From a bacterium (GTDB lineage Bacteria; Elusimicrobiota; Elusimicrobia; Elusimicrobiales; UBA9959): a DNA stretch of 64,000 nucleotides. The stretch is from positions 1 through 64,000 of the forward strand of contig JAJZPL010000004.1 in assembly GCA_021811185.1 (NCBI GenBank), read 5' to 3'. This document shows positions 35,746 to 44,603 of this stretch, in pieces; within the stretch, counting starts at the first letter, position 1; each line of letters starts with the position of its first letter. A model generated the notes under the pieces. It was not told where the DNA came from, searched no databases, and saw nothing but the letters and a program-made list of their open reading frames with translations. A program made the translations under genes and the position numbers.

Positions 35746-37131
35746 TTACTTCGCCGGCCTGAGCTTGGCCGTGAAGTGCGGCAGGATCGGGGAGGCTTCC
35801 ACCACTTCCAGCCCTTTCACGCACTTCTTGTTCTTCGCCAGCCAGCCGAAAACCTCGATCACGTAATCTATATGGCTCTGCGTGTAGACCCGGCGGGGCA
35901 TCGCCAGGCGCACCAGTTCCATGGAGGCGGGCAGGAAGCTGCCGGCCTTGTCGCGCTTGCCGAACATCAGCATGCCTATCTCCACGCCGCGGATGCCGCC
36001 CTCCAGGTACAGCGCGCAGGCGAGCGCCTGGGCGGGGAACCGGCCGGGCTTTATGTGCGGCAGGAACTTCCTGGCGTTAACGTACACGCCGTGGCCGCCG
36101 GGGGGATTGATGATGGGCACGCCGTGCTTCAGCAGGCCCTCGCCCAGGTACGCCGCCGAGCGGATGCGGTACTGCAGGTAATTCTCGTCGAGCACTTCGC
36201 GCAGGCCGATGGCGATGGCCTCCAGGTCGCGGCCGGCCAGGCCGCCGTACGTGCTGAAGCCCTCGGTGAGGATCAGCATCTGGCGGGCCCTGGCGGACCA
36301 GTCGCGGTTGTTCATGGCCAGGAACCCGCCGATGTTGACCAGCGCGTCCTTCTTGGAGCTCATCCACGTGCCGTCGGCCAGCTCGAACATCTCCTGGGCG
36401 ATCTCGCGCACGGGGGTGGAATTGTAGCCTTTCTCGCGCAGCTTGATGAAATAGGCGTTCTCGGCGAAGCGCGCGCAGTCGAGGAACATCGGGATGCCGT
36501 ATTTATTGCAGAGGTTGCGCACGTCCTTTAGGTTCTGCATGGAGACCGGCTGGCCGCCCAGCGAGTTGTTGGTGACGGTCATAACGCAGAGGGGGATGTG
36601 CTCCGCGCCCTTGGCCTTTATGAACTTCTCCATGGCGGCAACGTCGGCGTTGCCCTTGAACGGGGCGGGCCTGTCGAAGTCCAGCGCTTCCTTAACCGGG
36701 AAGTCCATGGCCTCGGCGCCGGAGAACTCCACGTTGGCGCGCGTGGTGTCGAAATGCGAGTTGGAGATGATGCACTTGCCCTTGCCGCCGATCACGCCGA
36801 ACAGGATCTTCTCGGCCGCGCGGCCCTGGTGCACCGGGATGATCTCGGCGAAGCCGGTCAGGGACTTTATCTCGGTCTCGAAATTGTAGTAGCTGCGGGC
36901 GCCGGCGTAGGACTCGTCGCCCACCATGATGCCGCCCCACTGCGCCGCGCTCATCGCGCCGGTGCCGCTGTCGGTCAGCAGGTCTATCAGCACCTTCTCC
37001 GCCCGGACGTTAAAAAGGTTGTAATGCGCCTGCTCCAGCGCCTTGAGCCTTTCCTCGCGGGTGGTGACCCCGAGCGGCTCCACGCTCTTGATCTTGAAAG
37101 GCTCTATGATAGTTTTCCATTTCGTTTCCAT
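35746..37131 (-). CDS. tnaA: Tryptophanase
   Basis: 461 aa beta-eliminating lyase releasing indole, pyruvate and ammonia from tryptophan. The PLP lysine is Lys261 in MSSKKDALVN. The sister enzyme tyrosine phenol-lyase is separated by three positions: Asp128 in SHFDTT (Thr in TPL), Ile385 in GVEIG (Arg in TPL) and His452 in LPHFTAKL (Phe in TPL). All three match tryptophanase. It follows the DUF1646 membrane protein by 12 bases, which may be the transporter. No TnaC-like leader was identified. Confidence 0.92.
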   Translation of the reverse strand: METKWKTIIEPFKIKSVEPLGVTTREERLKALEQAHYNLFNVRAEKVLIDLLTDSGTGAMSAAQWGGIMVGDESYAGARSYYNFETEIKSLTGFAEIIPVHQGRAAEKILFGVIGGKGKCIISNSHFDTTRANVEFSGAEAMDFPVKEALDFDRPAPFKGNADVAAMEKFIKAKGAEHIPLCVMTVTNNSLGGQPVSMQNLKDVRNLCNKYGIPMFLDCARFAENAYFIKLREKGYNSTPVREIAQEMFELADGTWMSSKKDALVNIGGFLAMNNRDWSARARQMLILTEGFSTYGGLAGRDLEAIAIGLREVLDENYLQYRIRSAAYLGEGLLKHGVPIINPPGGHGVYVNARKFLPHIKPGRFPAQALACALYLEGGIRGVEIGMLMFGKRDKAGSFLPASMELVRLAMPRRVYTQSHIDYVIEVFGWLAKNKKCVKGLEVVEASPILPHFTAKLRPAK

Positions 37132-37143
37132 TGTTCAGGCTCC

Positions 37144-38214
37144 TTACTTTACGAGGATAGACATAAGTATGAAATAGGCCAGCATCAGCGCCCCGCCGAA
37201 CGGCAGGGCGGCCTTCGCCCACTCGCGCGACTTGATGCCCAGCTTGGCGGAACTGACGATGTTGGGGATATTGCCGGGGATCAGCATGCCGCCGGAGACC
37301 AGCAGCCCCATTAAAATGAACTTGATCTGCCGGTCCGTCATCACCGGGGCTACCTCGGCGGCGGCCAGCGTGGCGTTGTCCAAAATGGCGGAAACGGAGT
37401 TGGCCCAGTAGAGCGCCCAGGTCGGCAGCCCCGCCACGAAGCGCTCGGCCAGCGGGGTGAGGCCCGCGCCCAGGAAAACCAGGGCCATCACGAAGAGGTA
37501 CACTTTGCCGGCGCGCAGGAGTATTACTTTATGGGTGTCGTGCGCGTCCTCCCGCAGACCGGCGTGTTCGGCCGAGGCCGCCCTGGCCCCGCGGGCCGCC
37601 AGCGCCGCGCAAAGCAGCACGCCGGGGATTATCCACGCTCCGAGGGAGTTAAGGAGATAGAAGAATCCCGCGTCGTGCGGGGGGCCCTTCAGTTTGGCTA
37701 CTACTATGGTGGAGAGCGGCTCGCCCAGCGGGGTGAGCGCCGCCCCGAGCCCGATGGCGTAGCAGGCGTAAACCGTGAGTCTCACTTCGAAATCGCGCTT
37801 CAGCTTCAGGATCGTGACCACTTCAGCCAGCATGATGGCCGAGACTATGGCCGTGAAAACGCTGGAGCCCAGCCCCAGCGCCGCCACGAGGATGAAGATG
37901 GTGGGGCCCAGGCCCAGCTTGCCGCAGAGCGCCGCGATCAGGCCGCGCAGGCGGGGGCGGAAGAGGCCGAACAGCCAGCCGACCACGGCCACCGCCGCGG
38001 TTATGGCCAGCGGCTCTTCCAGCGCCTGCAGGATAAGGCCCCTGCTCCAGAGCCCTGAAATGCTGACGGCCGCCATTCCCATCACGAAGAGGAAAGCTTC
38101 CAGGTCCTGTTCCACCCTCTTCACGGAGAAGGGGAGCACAAGGGTAAGGCCCATGACGACGCCCAGGCCGGCCAGAATAAGGTAATCGGACATAAATAAG
38201 CGGCTCTCCGCCAT
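37144..38214 (-). CDS. DUF1646 family membrane transporter
   Basis: 356 aa with about ten hydrophobic helices, including GLGSSVFTAIVSAIMLAEVV and ALTPLGEPLSTIVVAKL, patterns of the ion transporter superfamily (DUF1646, putative cation transporters). Directly upstream of tnaA in one operon, so it may supply the substrate, a counter-ion or product export. Start ATG 38214 has TATTAT eight bases upstream; ATG 38193 has a GGAG 12 bases upstream and is the alternative. Confidence 0.8.
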   Translation of the reverse strand: MAESRLFMSDYLILAGLGVVMGLTLVLPFSVKRVEQDLEAFLFVMGMAAVSISGLWSRGLILQALEEPLAITAAVAVVGWLFGLFRPRLRGLIAALCGKLGLGPTIFILVAALGLGSSVFTAIVSAIMLAEVVTILKLKRDFEVRLTVYACYAIGLGAALTPLGEPLSTIVVAKLKGPPHDAGFFYLLNSLGAWIIPGVLLCAALAARGARAASAEHAGLREDAHDTHKVILLRAGKVYLFVMALVFLGAGLTPLAERFVAGLPTWALYWANSVSAILDNATLAAAEVAPVMTDRQIKFILMGLLVSGGMLIPGNIPNIVSSAKLGIKSREWAKAALPFGGALMLAYFILMSILVK

Positions 38215-38261
38215 TTGCTACAATAATATTCTAATATTTTAGCAGGGGCATAAAAAGCGTT

Positions 38262-39197
38262 ATGTTTAAATTCAGGCGTCCTGTGGGGCTTTTCTTATGC
38301 GGCGGCGGCGCGCTGGGCTCCTGGCAGTCCGGGGTGCTGGCCGAGCTGGTGCGCCAGGGCCTGCATTTCGACGCGGTGGCCGGCTTCAGCATAGGTTCGC
38401 TGAACGGGGCGGCCTACTGCTACAACAAGACCGGCGAGCTGCGCCAGCTCTGGCGCGACATGAAGCCCGAGTCCATCCTGCAGCTGAAGCCCCGGTACTA
38501 CAATATCCCGATGGAGCTTTACCAGCACACCGGCGGCAGCCTGCTCGGCAAGCTGGGTTTCTTCTTCCAGAACCGCCTGGCCAAGCTGACCCTCTTTTCC
38601 AACAAGCCGGTGTACGACTTCCTGAACGGCTGGCTGGTGAAGAGCGGACCGCAGTTCCAGCGCAATATAAAATTTTACGTGATCAGCCACGCCGTGGAGA
38701 TGAAGCTTCCCTATATCGTGCCCTTCGACGGGTCCACGCAGAGCCACAACCTGTCCTTCACCGACGCGCTGATGGCCAGCTGCGCCATCCCGACGGTCTT
38801 TCCGCCGGTGGAGGTGGAGGAGCACGGCCGCAAGTACCACCTGGTGGACGGCGGCGTCATAGGCATCGCCACCATCAACTTGAGCCTTTTCGAGGGCTGC
38901 CGCACGGTGATCATGATCGGCAACTCCCGCGACGCCGACCTGGATTTTCCCGCCGCGGGCCCGTTCGGCTACTTCGAGCGCCGGGCCCGCAGGATGCTGG
39001 CCATCCATACTCAGAAGATCTATGAGTCGCGCGTGTTCATCAAGTCCGAGCCCGACGTGCACCTGATCAAGCCGCCGGCGGACCTGGGGCTGAACCTGCT
39101 GGAGTTCGACGGCGCCAAATGCGAAAAGGCTTTCGATATCGGGACGGCGGAGGCGGAACTATTCCTTAAGAACTTGGGCCAGGCCGGCCATGGTTAA
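38262..39197 (+). CDS. Patatin-like phospholipase (cytoplasmic type)
   Basis: 311 aa without a signal peptide. Oxyanion loop LCGGGALGSWQSGVL, nucleophile elbow GFSIGSLNG and catalytic Asp in LVDGGVIG. Likely a cytoplasmic or membrane-facing lipid acyl hydrolase. The 3' end reaches the leader of the TPR gene that follows, repeating the patatin then TPR order seen at 11.2-13.2 kb. Divergent from the DUF1646-tnaA operon. Confidence 0.9.
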   Translation: MFKFRRPVGLFLCGGGALGSWQSGVLAELVRQGLHFDAVAGFSIGSLNGAAYCYNKTGELRQLWRDMKPESILQLKPRYYNIPMELYQHTGGSLLGKLGFFFQNRLAKLTLFSNKPVYDFLNGWLVKSGPQFQRNIKFYVISHAVEMKLPYIVPFDGSTQSHNLSFTDALMASCAIPTVFPPVEVEEHGRKYHLVDGGVIGIATINLSLFEGCRTVIMIGNSRDADLDFPAAGPFGYFERRARRMLAIHTQKIYESRVFIKSEPDVHLIKPPADLGLNLLEFDGAKCEKAFDIGTAEAELFLKNLGQAGHG

Positions 39198-39252
39198 GCT
39201 TGCCGCTCTGACTTTCCCGGGGCTCCCGGTTTGCCGTCGTCAAGGTGAATTT

Positions 39253-40488
39253 ATGAGAATATTGCTCCTGCTGTTTTTGCTTTCAGCTCCCGCCCGCGCG
39301 CAGCTGCCGGCGGCCCGCGCCGACGACGACGGGCTCGGGCCCGCGCTGGTGGACCTGAACGCCTCTACCCGGCCTTTCGCGCTCAGCCCCGGCGCGGACG
39401 AGCGCTACGATATCGGCATAGCCGAAATGTACCGGCTTGAATTCGACAAGGCCGGGAACGAATTTAAGGAGATAGTCAGGCTGGACCCGCAAAGCCCCGC
39501 CGGCTACTTCGCGCTGGCGGCCCTTTCCTGGTGGCGCTACTCGCAGAATTTCGACAATACCGAGGGGGACTTCAAGGCTATCGAGACCGAGTTCATGTCG
39601 AACGCGGACAAGGCCATCGAACTCTCCGAGAAGCTGATAGACGAGGGGCGCGACCTGGACCAGGCCTATTTCTTCATGGGCAGCGCCTACGGCCTGGAGG
39701 GCCGGTGGTACGCCGTGCAGCGCAGCTGGTGGCGCGCCTACACCCACGGCAGGAAGGGACGCAAGTTCCTGAAGAAATGCGTGGAGGTGAATCCTGCGGT
39801 CTACGACGCCTATCTGGGGCTGGGCATCTTCGATTATTACGCGGCCACGCTGCCGGGCACGCTTGGCCTGGCGGCCAAGCTGTTCGTGGGAGGGGACAGG
39901 CAGCGCGGCATAGAGTACGTGAAGATAGCAAAAGAAAAAGGCAGGTTCTTCAAGACGGAGGCGCGGTTCTTCCTGGTGGAAATCTATTCTATGCACGAGA
40001 AGGATTTTAAGGCGGCTTATGCCGAGGCTCAGGGGCTGCGCGCGCTGGACCCGTCCAATATGCTTTTCCGCCTGGCCGAGCTGATGACCCATATCCAGGC
40101 TAAGGACTGGCAGGGCGTGCTGGACGAATGCGAGGCCTTCCTCGGCGCCTGGCAGGTAAAGCCGCAGCCCGGCCTTGAGCCGCAGCTGGCGCTTATCTAC
40201 CTCTCGGCCGGCGACGCGCTGATAGCCATGAAGCGCTACGAAGAAGCGGTGGGCTGGCTTACCACCGGCATAGAAAAGACCGGATACCCCGAGAAAGGCT
40301 GGGTGACTTACTGCCACCTGCGGCGGGCCCAGGCGCTGGACCTGCTCGGCCGCCGCGACGAGGCGCTGGCCGACTATAAGACAACGGCCGGCCGCCCCAA
40401 CTTCTGGGATTCCAAAAAATACGCCCGGGCGGGGCTGAAAAACGCGCCTGACTACAATGAAGTCTACCGCCAGATGACGGTGGATTGA
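39253..40488 (+). CDS. Exported TPR-repeat protein
   Basis: 411 aa from ATG 39253, where a signal peptide begins (MRILLLLFLLSAPARAQ). An in-frame extension to 39190 overlaps the patatin and has no signal character. Tetratricopeptide helices fill the rest, for example GIAEMYRLEFDKAGNEFKEIVRLDP and AGDALIAMKRYEEAVGWLTTGI. No catalytic motif seen. Periplasmic location expected. Confidence 0.8.
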   Translation: MRILLLLFLLSAPARAQLPAARADDDGLGPALVDLNASTRPFALSPGADERYDIGIAEMYRLEFDKAGNEFKEIVRLDPQSPAGYFALAALSWWRYSQNFDNTEGDFKAIETEFMSNADKAIELSEKLIDEGRDLDQAYFFMGSAYGLEGRWYAVQRSWWRAYTHGRKGRKFLKKCVEVNPAVYDAYLGLGIFDYYAATLPGTLGLAAKLFVGGDRQRGIEYVKIAKEKGRFFKTEARFFLVEIYSMHEKDFKAAYAEAQGLRALDPSNMLFRLAELMTHIQAKDWQGVLDECEAFLGAWQVKPQPGLEPQLALIYLSAGDALIAMKRYEEAVGWLTTGIEKTGYPEKGWVTYCHLRRAQALDLLGRRDEALADYKTTAGRPNFWDSKKYARAGLKNAPDYNEVYRQMTVD

Positions 40489-40527
40489 GCGGCCGGATAA
40501 ATTTTAATATCTGTCAACGAGGTTATT

Positions 40528-41535
40528 ATGAAAAGATCGGAATTTACCGCGGTAGTGCCGGTGGCGGGGATGGGGACGCGGCTGCGGCCCCACACTTATA
40601 CTTATCCCAAGGTGTTGCTGACCGTGGGCGACAAGCCCATCATCGGCCACATCCTGGACGAGTTGCAGAAAGCCGGCATAAAGAAAGTCTGCATGGTGGT
40701 GGGCTACCTGGGCGAAAAAATAAAGGAATACGTCAACAAGAACTATAAGGGCCTGGAAGTTTTCTACGTGGAACAGACCGAACAGAAAGGGCTGGGCCAC
40801 GCCATCTGGCTCACCCGCGGCTGCGTTAAGGGCCCGGTCATGGTAATGCTCGGCGACACCATCCTCGACGCGGACCTCTCCAAGTTCATGGACCCCAAAG
40901 AGGACTGCATCGCCGTAAAGGAAGTGGCCGACCCGCGCCGCTTCGGCGTGGTGGAGGTGAAGAACGGTTATATTTCCGCCATGGTGGAGAAGCCCGAACA
41001 TCCGAAGACCAAACTGGCCATCGTCGGCATCTATTCTTTCCAGGATTCCGCAATGCTTTACGGCAGCCTGGACAGGCTGGTAAATTCAGGCAGGACCACC
41101 AAGGGCGAGGTCCAGTTCACCGACGCTATGGCGCAGATGGTGAAGGACGGCCACAAGATAAAGCCCGTGGCCATAGAAGGCTGGTACGACTGCGGCAAGC
41201 CCGAAACCCTGCTGGAGACCAACCGTTATATCCTGGACAACAAGAAATTCTCGCCCCGGGCAAAGAATTCGCTGATCATTCCGCCTGTCTACATCTCGCC
41301 CACGGCCAAAGTGCAGAACTCCATCGTGGGGCCCTACGCCGCCATCGGCGACGGGGCCAGGATAGATTCCTCCATAGTCTCGGACTCCATCGTGAACGAG
41401 CACGCCTCCATAACGAACATGAACCTGAGCGGCTCGCTCGTCGGGCCCAGCGCCACCGTGGTGGGCAGGAAGGACCAGTTGAACGTGGGAGAGAATTCCG
41501 AGATAAGGTTCGACAAGAACGCCTGCGAACTTTAA
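40528..41535 (+). CDS. NDP-sugar pyrophosphorylase with left-handed beta-helix
   Basis: 335 aa. The nucleotidyltransferase domain begins VVPVAGMGTRLRPHTYTYPKVLL, with GDT at the metal site and EKPEHP further on. From about residue 245 hexapeptide-like repeats follow (YISPTAKVQNSIVGPYAAIGDGARIDSSIV). This resembles long-form glucose-1-phosphate thymidylyltransferases. It would feed activated sugar to the glycan genes at 17-30 kb. Nucleotide and sugar specificity unknown. Confidence 0.88.
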   Translation: MKRSEFTAVVPVAGMGTRLRPHTYTYPKVLLTVGDKPIIGHILDELQKAGIKKVCMVVGYLGEKIKEYVNKNYKGLEVFYVEQTEQKGLGHAIWLTRGCVKGPVMVMLGDTILDADLSKFMDPKEDCIAVKEVADPRRFGVVEVKNGYISAMVEKPEHPKTKLAIVGIYSFQDSAMLYGSLDRLVNSGRTTKGEVQFTDAMAQMVKDGHKIKPVAIEGWYDCGKPETLLETNRYILDNKKFSPRAKNSLIIPPVYISPTAKVQNSIVGPYAAIGDGARIDSSIVSDSIVNEHASITNMNLSGSLVGPSATVVGRKDQLNVGENSEIRFDKNACEL

Positions 41536-41545
41536 AGGCGTGTGG

Positions 41546-41600
41546 TAAAAAAAGGGGACAGGCTACTTTATTTAATAAAGTAGCCTGTCCCCTTTTTTTA
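41546..41600. terminator. Bidirectional terminator made of REP-like palindrome, copy 2
   Basis: Perfect palindrome of 55 bases centred at 41573 with the same GGGGACAGGCTACTTTATT core as 14911-14957. Runs of seven A and seven T on its two sides make it a terminator for both convergent genes (pyrophosphorylase and dapL). Confidence 0.85.
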
Positions 41601-41608
41601 TTAGTCGT

Positions 41609-42784
41609 TTATTTCAGCAGGCTCCAGTCCAGCAGCTTTATGCGCTTGGCGGCTTCTTTCAGCATATGGTCGGGCTCGGTGAGCGAGAACCGCACGTAGC
41701 CTTCGCCGTACTTGCCGAAGCCGGAGCCCGGCGCGGTAAGCACCGAGATCTTGTCCAGCATGAAATAGACCGCTTCCAGCGAGGCGCATTTTACCGGAGG
41801 CCGGGCCCAAACGAAGCAGCTGCCCTTGGGGTCGGGGAACTGCCAGCCGGCGGCCCTCAGCACGGCGCAGAAATCGAGCGCGCGCTGCTTGAATTTCTCC
41901 CGGATGGGGGGGACGATCCGCTCGTGGTGCTTCAAAGCGTGCGCCACGGCGTTCTGGATGGCGTTAAAAGGGCCGGAGTCGATGTTCTCTTTAAGCTGGT
42001 TCAGCGCGCAGACCAGCTGTGAGTTGCCCACCACCCAGCCTACGCGCCAGCCGGCCATGCAGTAGGTTTTGGAAGAGGAATAGAACTCCACGGCGATGTC
42101 CCGCGCGCCCTGCACCTGCAGCAGGCTCGGCGCGGGCTTGTCGAAGTAGATCTCGGCGTAGGCCGCGTCCTGGGCGAGGACGACGCCGTTCTTCCTGCCC
42201 CACTTCACCAGGTCCTTGTAGAACTCCAGCGTGGCGCCCGCGCCGGTGGGGTTGTTAGGGTAATTGAGGAAGAAAAGTTTTGTGCGGTCCACTATCTTCT
42301 GCGGGATCCTGGCGAGGTCCGGCAGGAAGCCGTTCTTCTCCAGCAGCGGCACGTCGTGGATGCGGCCGCCGGCCAGCACCACGCCGGTGCGGTACGTGGG
42401 GTAGGTGGGGTCCGGGATCAGGCAGTAGTCGCCTTGGTTCATCACTACGAAAGGCAGGTGGGCTATGCCTTCCTTGGAGCCGATCAGGATGGATACTTCG
42501 TCGCTCTGGTGGAAATTAAGGCCGAACCTCCGCTTGTGCCAGGCGGAGACCTCTTTGCGGAGGTTCTCGTTGCCCTTGGTGTTGGGGTACCGGTGGTTGC
42601 GCCCGTTCTTCACTTCCCGCACCGCGCAGCCGACTATTTCGGAATCGGTCGGGATGTCCGGGTCCCCTACGGCCAGGCTGATGATGTCCTTGCCTTTGGC
42701 CCGTTCGGCGCGTTCCTTCCGGTAGAGTTCCTCGAAAAGGAAAGGCTTGAAAGATCTCAATTTGTCGCTCAGTTCTATTTTCAT
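41609..42784 (-). CDS. dapL: LL-diaminopimelate aminotransferase-like class I aminotransferase
   Basis: 391 aa fold-type I PLP enzyme. SLAVGDPDIPTD, YPNTKGNENLR, NYPNNPTGA, the PLP lysine in SSSKTYCMAGWRVGW and the C-terminal VRFSLTEP fit the DapL group. DapL converts tetrahydrodipicolinate to LL-DAP in one step, consistent with dapA and dapF here. It lies 15 bases after the TRAP large permease. Alternative: another aspartate-family aminotransferase of class I. Confidence 0.82.
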   Translation of the reverse strand: MKIELSDKLRSFKPFLFEELYRKERAERAKGKDIISLAVGDPDIPTDSEIVGCAVREVKNGRNHRYPNTKGNENLRKEVSAWHKRRFGLNFHQSDEVSILIGSKEGIAHLPFVVMNQGDYCLIPDPTYPTYRTGVVLAGGRIHDVPLLEKNGFLPDLARIPQKIVDRTKLFFLNYPNNPTGAGATLEFYKDLVKWGRKNGVVLAQDAAYAEIYFDKPAPSLLQVQGARDIAVEFYSSSKTYCMAGWRVGWVVGNSQLVCALNQLKENIDSGPFNAIQNAVAHALKHHERIVPPIREKFKQRALDFCAVLRAAGWQFPDPKGSCFVWARPPVKCASLEAVYFMLDKISVLTAPGSGFGKYGEGYVRFSLTEPDHMLKEAAKRIKLLDWSLLK

Positions 42785-42799
42785 AAGTTCCAGTGCCGG

Positions 42800-44062
42800 T
42801 TACCGCGGAGCCCCTAAAAGGCTCAGCTGCGGCAGGTACGTGACCAGCGCCAGCATGGCGAGCAATATCAGGATGAAGGGGCCGATGGCTCGGTAAAGTT
42901 CCGGCAGCTTCTTGTCGAAGCGGGAGCTGGCCAGGAACAGGTTGAGCCCCAGCGGCGGCAGCATGTAGCCGATCTCCAGGTTCAAAAGGAAGATGATCCC
43001 CAGGTGTACCGGGTGGATGCCGTACTGCGCGGCTACCGGCACGATGATCGGCACCACGATGATGATCGCCGAGAAGATCTCGATCATGTTGATGACCAGC
43101 AGGAAGGCGTTAAGGAGGATCAGGAACAGGATCTTGCTGTCGACGTAGGCGTGCAGCCAGGCGAAGACCTTGTCCGGGATCTGCGCGTCGATCAGGTAGT
43201 TGGTGAAGCCCAGCGCGGTGCCCAGCACCAGGAAGATGGCGCCGACGAGCAGCATGCTCTTTACCGCCACGCGCGGGATGTCCTTGAACAGGTGCAGGTC
43301 TTTGTAGACGAAGACTTCCGTGACCAGCACGTAGAAGGCCATCACCGAGGCGGCTTCGCTGGCCGTGAAAAGACCCATATAGATGCCGCCGATGATCACG
43401 AACGGCAGCGGGATCTCCCAGGCCGCGGCGCGCGCCGCCGTCTTAAGACGGGCGAACGAGAAGGCCGTGGGCTTGATGCCGGCTTTCTTCGCCGTGAAGA
43501 AGGCGTAGACGGAGAGCGCGAGGAGCAGCAGCAGACCGGGCAGCAGGCCGGCCTTGAACAGTTTGTCGATGTCGATCTTGGCCACCAGGCCGTAAAGGAT
43601 TATCGGCAGGCTCGGCGGGAACAGCAGGCCGAGGCTCCCGGTGGTGGTGAGCAGGCCCAGCGTGAACTTTTCCGGGTAGCCCTGTTTGGAAAGCATCGGG
43701 TACAGCAGGCCGCCCATGGCTATGATGGTGACGCCCGAGGCCCCGGTGAAGGCGGTGAACAGCGCGGTGGTGCACAGCGCCACTATCGCCAGCCCGCCCG
43801 GCATAGCGCCGAACATGGCCTCGGCCAGCGCCAGCATGCGCTGGGGGGACTTGCTTTCCGCCAGGATATAGCCCGAGAACGTGAACAGCGGGATGGCGAT
43901 CAGCGCCGGCAGCGAGGCCAGGCGCAGCATCTCCACGATCACGGCGGAGGAGTCTATCTGGGCGCCGGAGAAGAGGTAGATGGAGCCGGCGCCTATCAGC
44001 GTGAAGACCGGGGCGCCCAGGAAGGCGAGGAAGATTATTAACAGCCCTATTATTATCGCCAT
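42800..44062 (-). CDS. dctM: TRAP transporter large permease
   Basis: 420 aa with about 12 hydrophobic helices. FLGAPVFTLIGAGS, GASGVTIIAMGGLLYPML and NLEIGYMLPPLGLNLF are typical of DctM. It provides the ion-coupled substrate channel in the inner membrane. It starts one base after the small permease stop. No binding-protein gene adjoins; the only DctP in the window is at 55.2 kb. Confidence 0.94.
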   Translation of the reverse strand: MAIIIGLLIIFLAFLGAPVFTLIGAGSIYLFSGAQIDSSAVIVEMLRLASLPALIAIPLFTFSGYILAESKSPQRMLALAEAMFGAMPGGLAIVALCTTALFTAFTGASGVTIIAMGGLLYPMLSKQGYPEKFTLGLLTTTGSLGLLFPPSLPIILYGLVAKIDIDKLFKAGLLPGLLLLLALSVYAFFTAKKAGIKPTAFSFARLKTAARAAAWEIPLPFVIIGGIYMGLFTASEAASVMAFYVLVTEVFVYKDLHLFKDIPRVAVKSMLLVGAIFLVLGTALGFTNYLIDAQIPDKVFAWLHAYVDSKILFLILLNAFLLVINMIEIFSAIIIVVPIIVPVAAQYGIHPVHLGIIFLLNLEIGYMLPPLGLNLFLASSRFDKKLPELYRAIGPFILILLAMLALVTYLPQLSLLGAPR

Positions 44063-44063
44063 G

Positions 44064-44564
44064 TTAGTAGGCCCCTTCGGCGGGGTCTTTCTGCCTGAAG
44101 ATGCCCAGCAGGGCGTGGAAACCGGTTAGCGCGAAAGCGGCCGGGATGATCATCACGGCCCAGCCGTCCTGGACCGGGAAATCGTTGATATAGAAGGCCA
44201 CGGCGCCGGCGGCGAACTCGTCGCGGATGAACTTGTAGGCGGCGTAGAACAGCAGACCCGAGGCCGCTACCGTGAAGACGGAGGCGAAGACCTCGAGCGG
44301 GCGGTGCAGCGCCTTGGGGGCGAACTTCACGAAAGCCTCCAGCGCGAAGTGGCGGGAGTAGCGCGCGGCCAGGGCGGCCCCGGTGAGGCCGGCCCAGAGC
44401 ACCATGTGCCGGAGCAGCGGGTCCAGCCAGACTATGCCGGAGTGGAAGAGGATGCGCAGCAGCATTTGCAGGATGGAAAAGCCCACCATGGCCAGCACCA
44501 GCGTCACCACCACGCCTTTTTCGGCCTTGACGATGTAGTCTTCGAATTTGAGGATATATTTCAT
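44064..44564 (-). CDS. dctQ: TRAP transporter small permease
   Basis: 166 aa with four transmembrane helices. LVLAMVGFSILQMLLRILF, WLDPLLRHMVLWAGLTGAALAAR and HFALEAF are the DctQ signature segments. Forms the membrane domain with DctM. Divergent from fhs, with a 155-base intergenic region containing a foldable element. Confidence 0.92.
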   Translation of the reverse strand: MKYILKFEDYIVKAEKGVVVTLVLAMVGFSILQMLLRILFHSGIVWLDPLLRHMVLWAGLTGAALAARYSRHFALEAFVKFAPKALHRPLEVFASVFTVAASGLLFYAAYKFIRDEFAAGAVAFYINDFPVQDGWAVMIIPAAFALTGFHALLGIFRQKDPAEGAY

Positions 44565-44603
44565 GGTATTCGGTACCGTTCTTCTGGTCTTATTATCCTA
44601 AAT

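Noticed and set aside
39894-39903. GGGGACAGGC inside the TPR gene, like the REP-like core
   Set aside because: Only ten bases match, with no palindrome, inside coding sequence; chance in GC-rich DNA.
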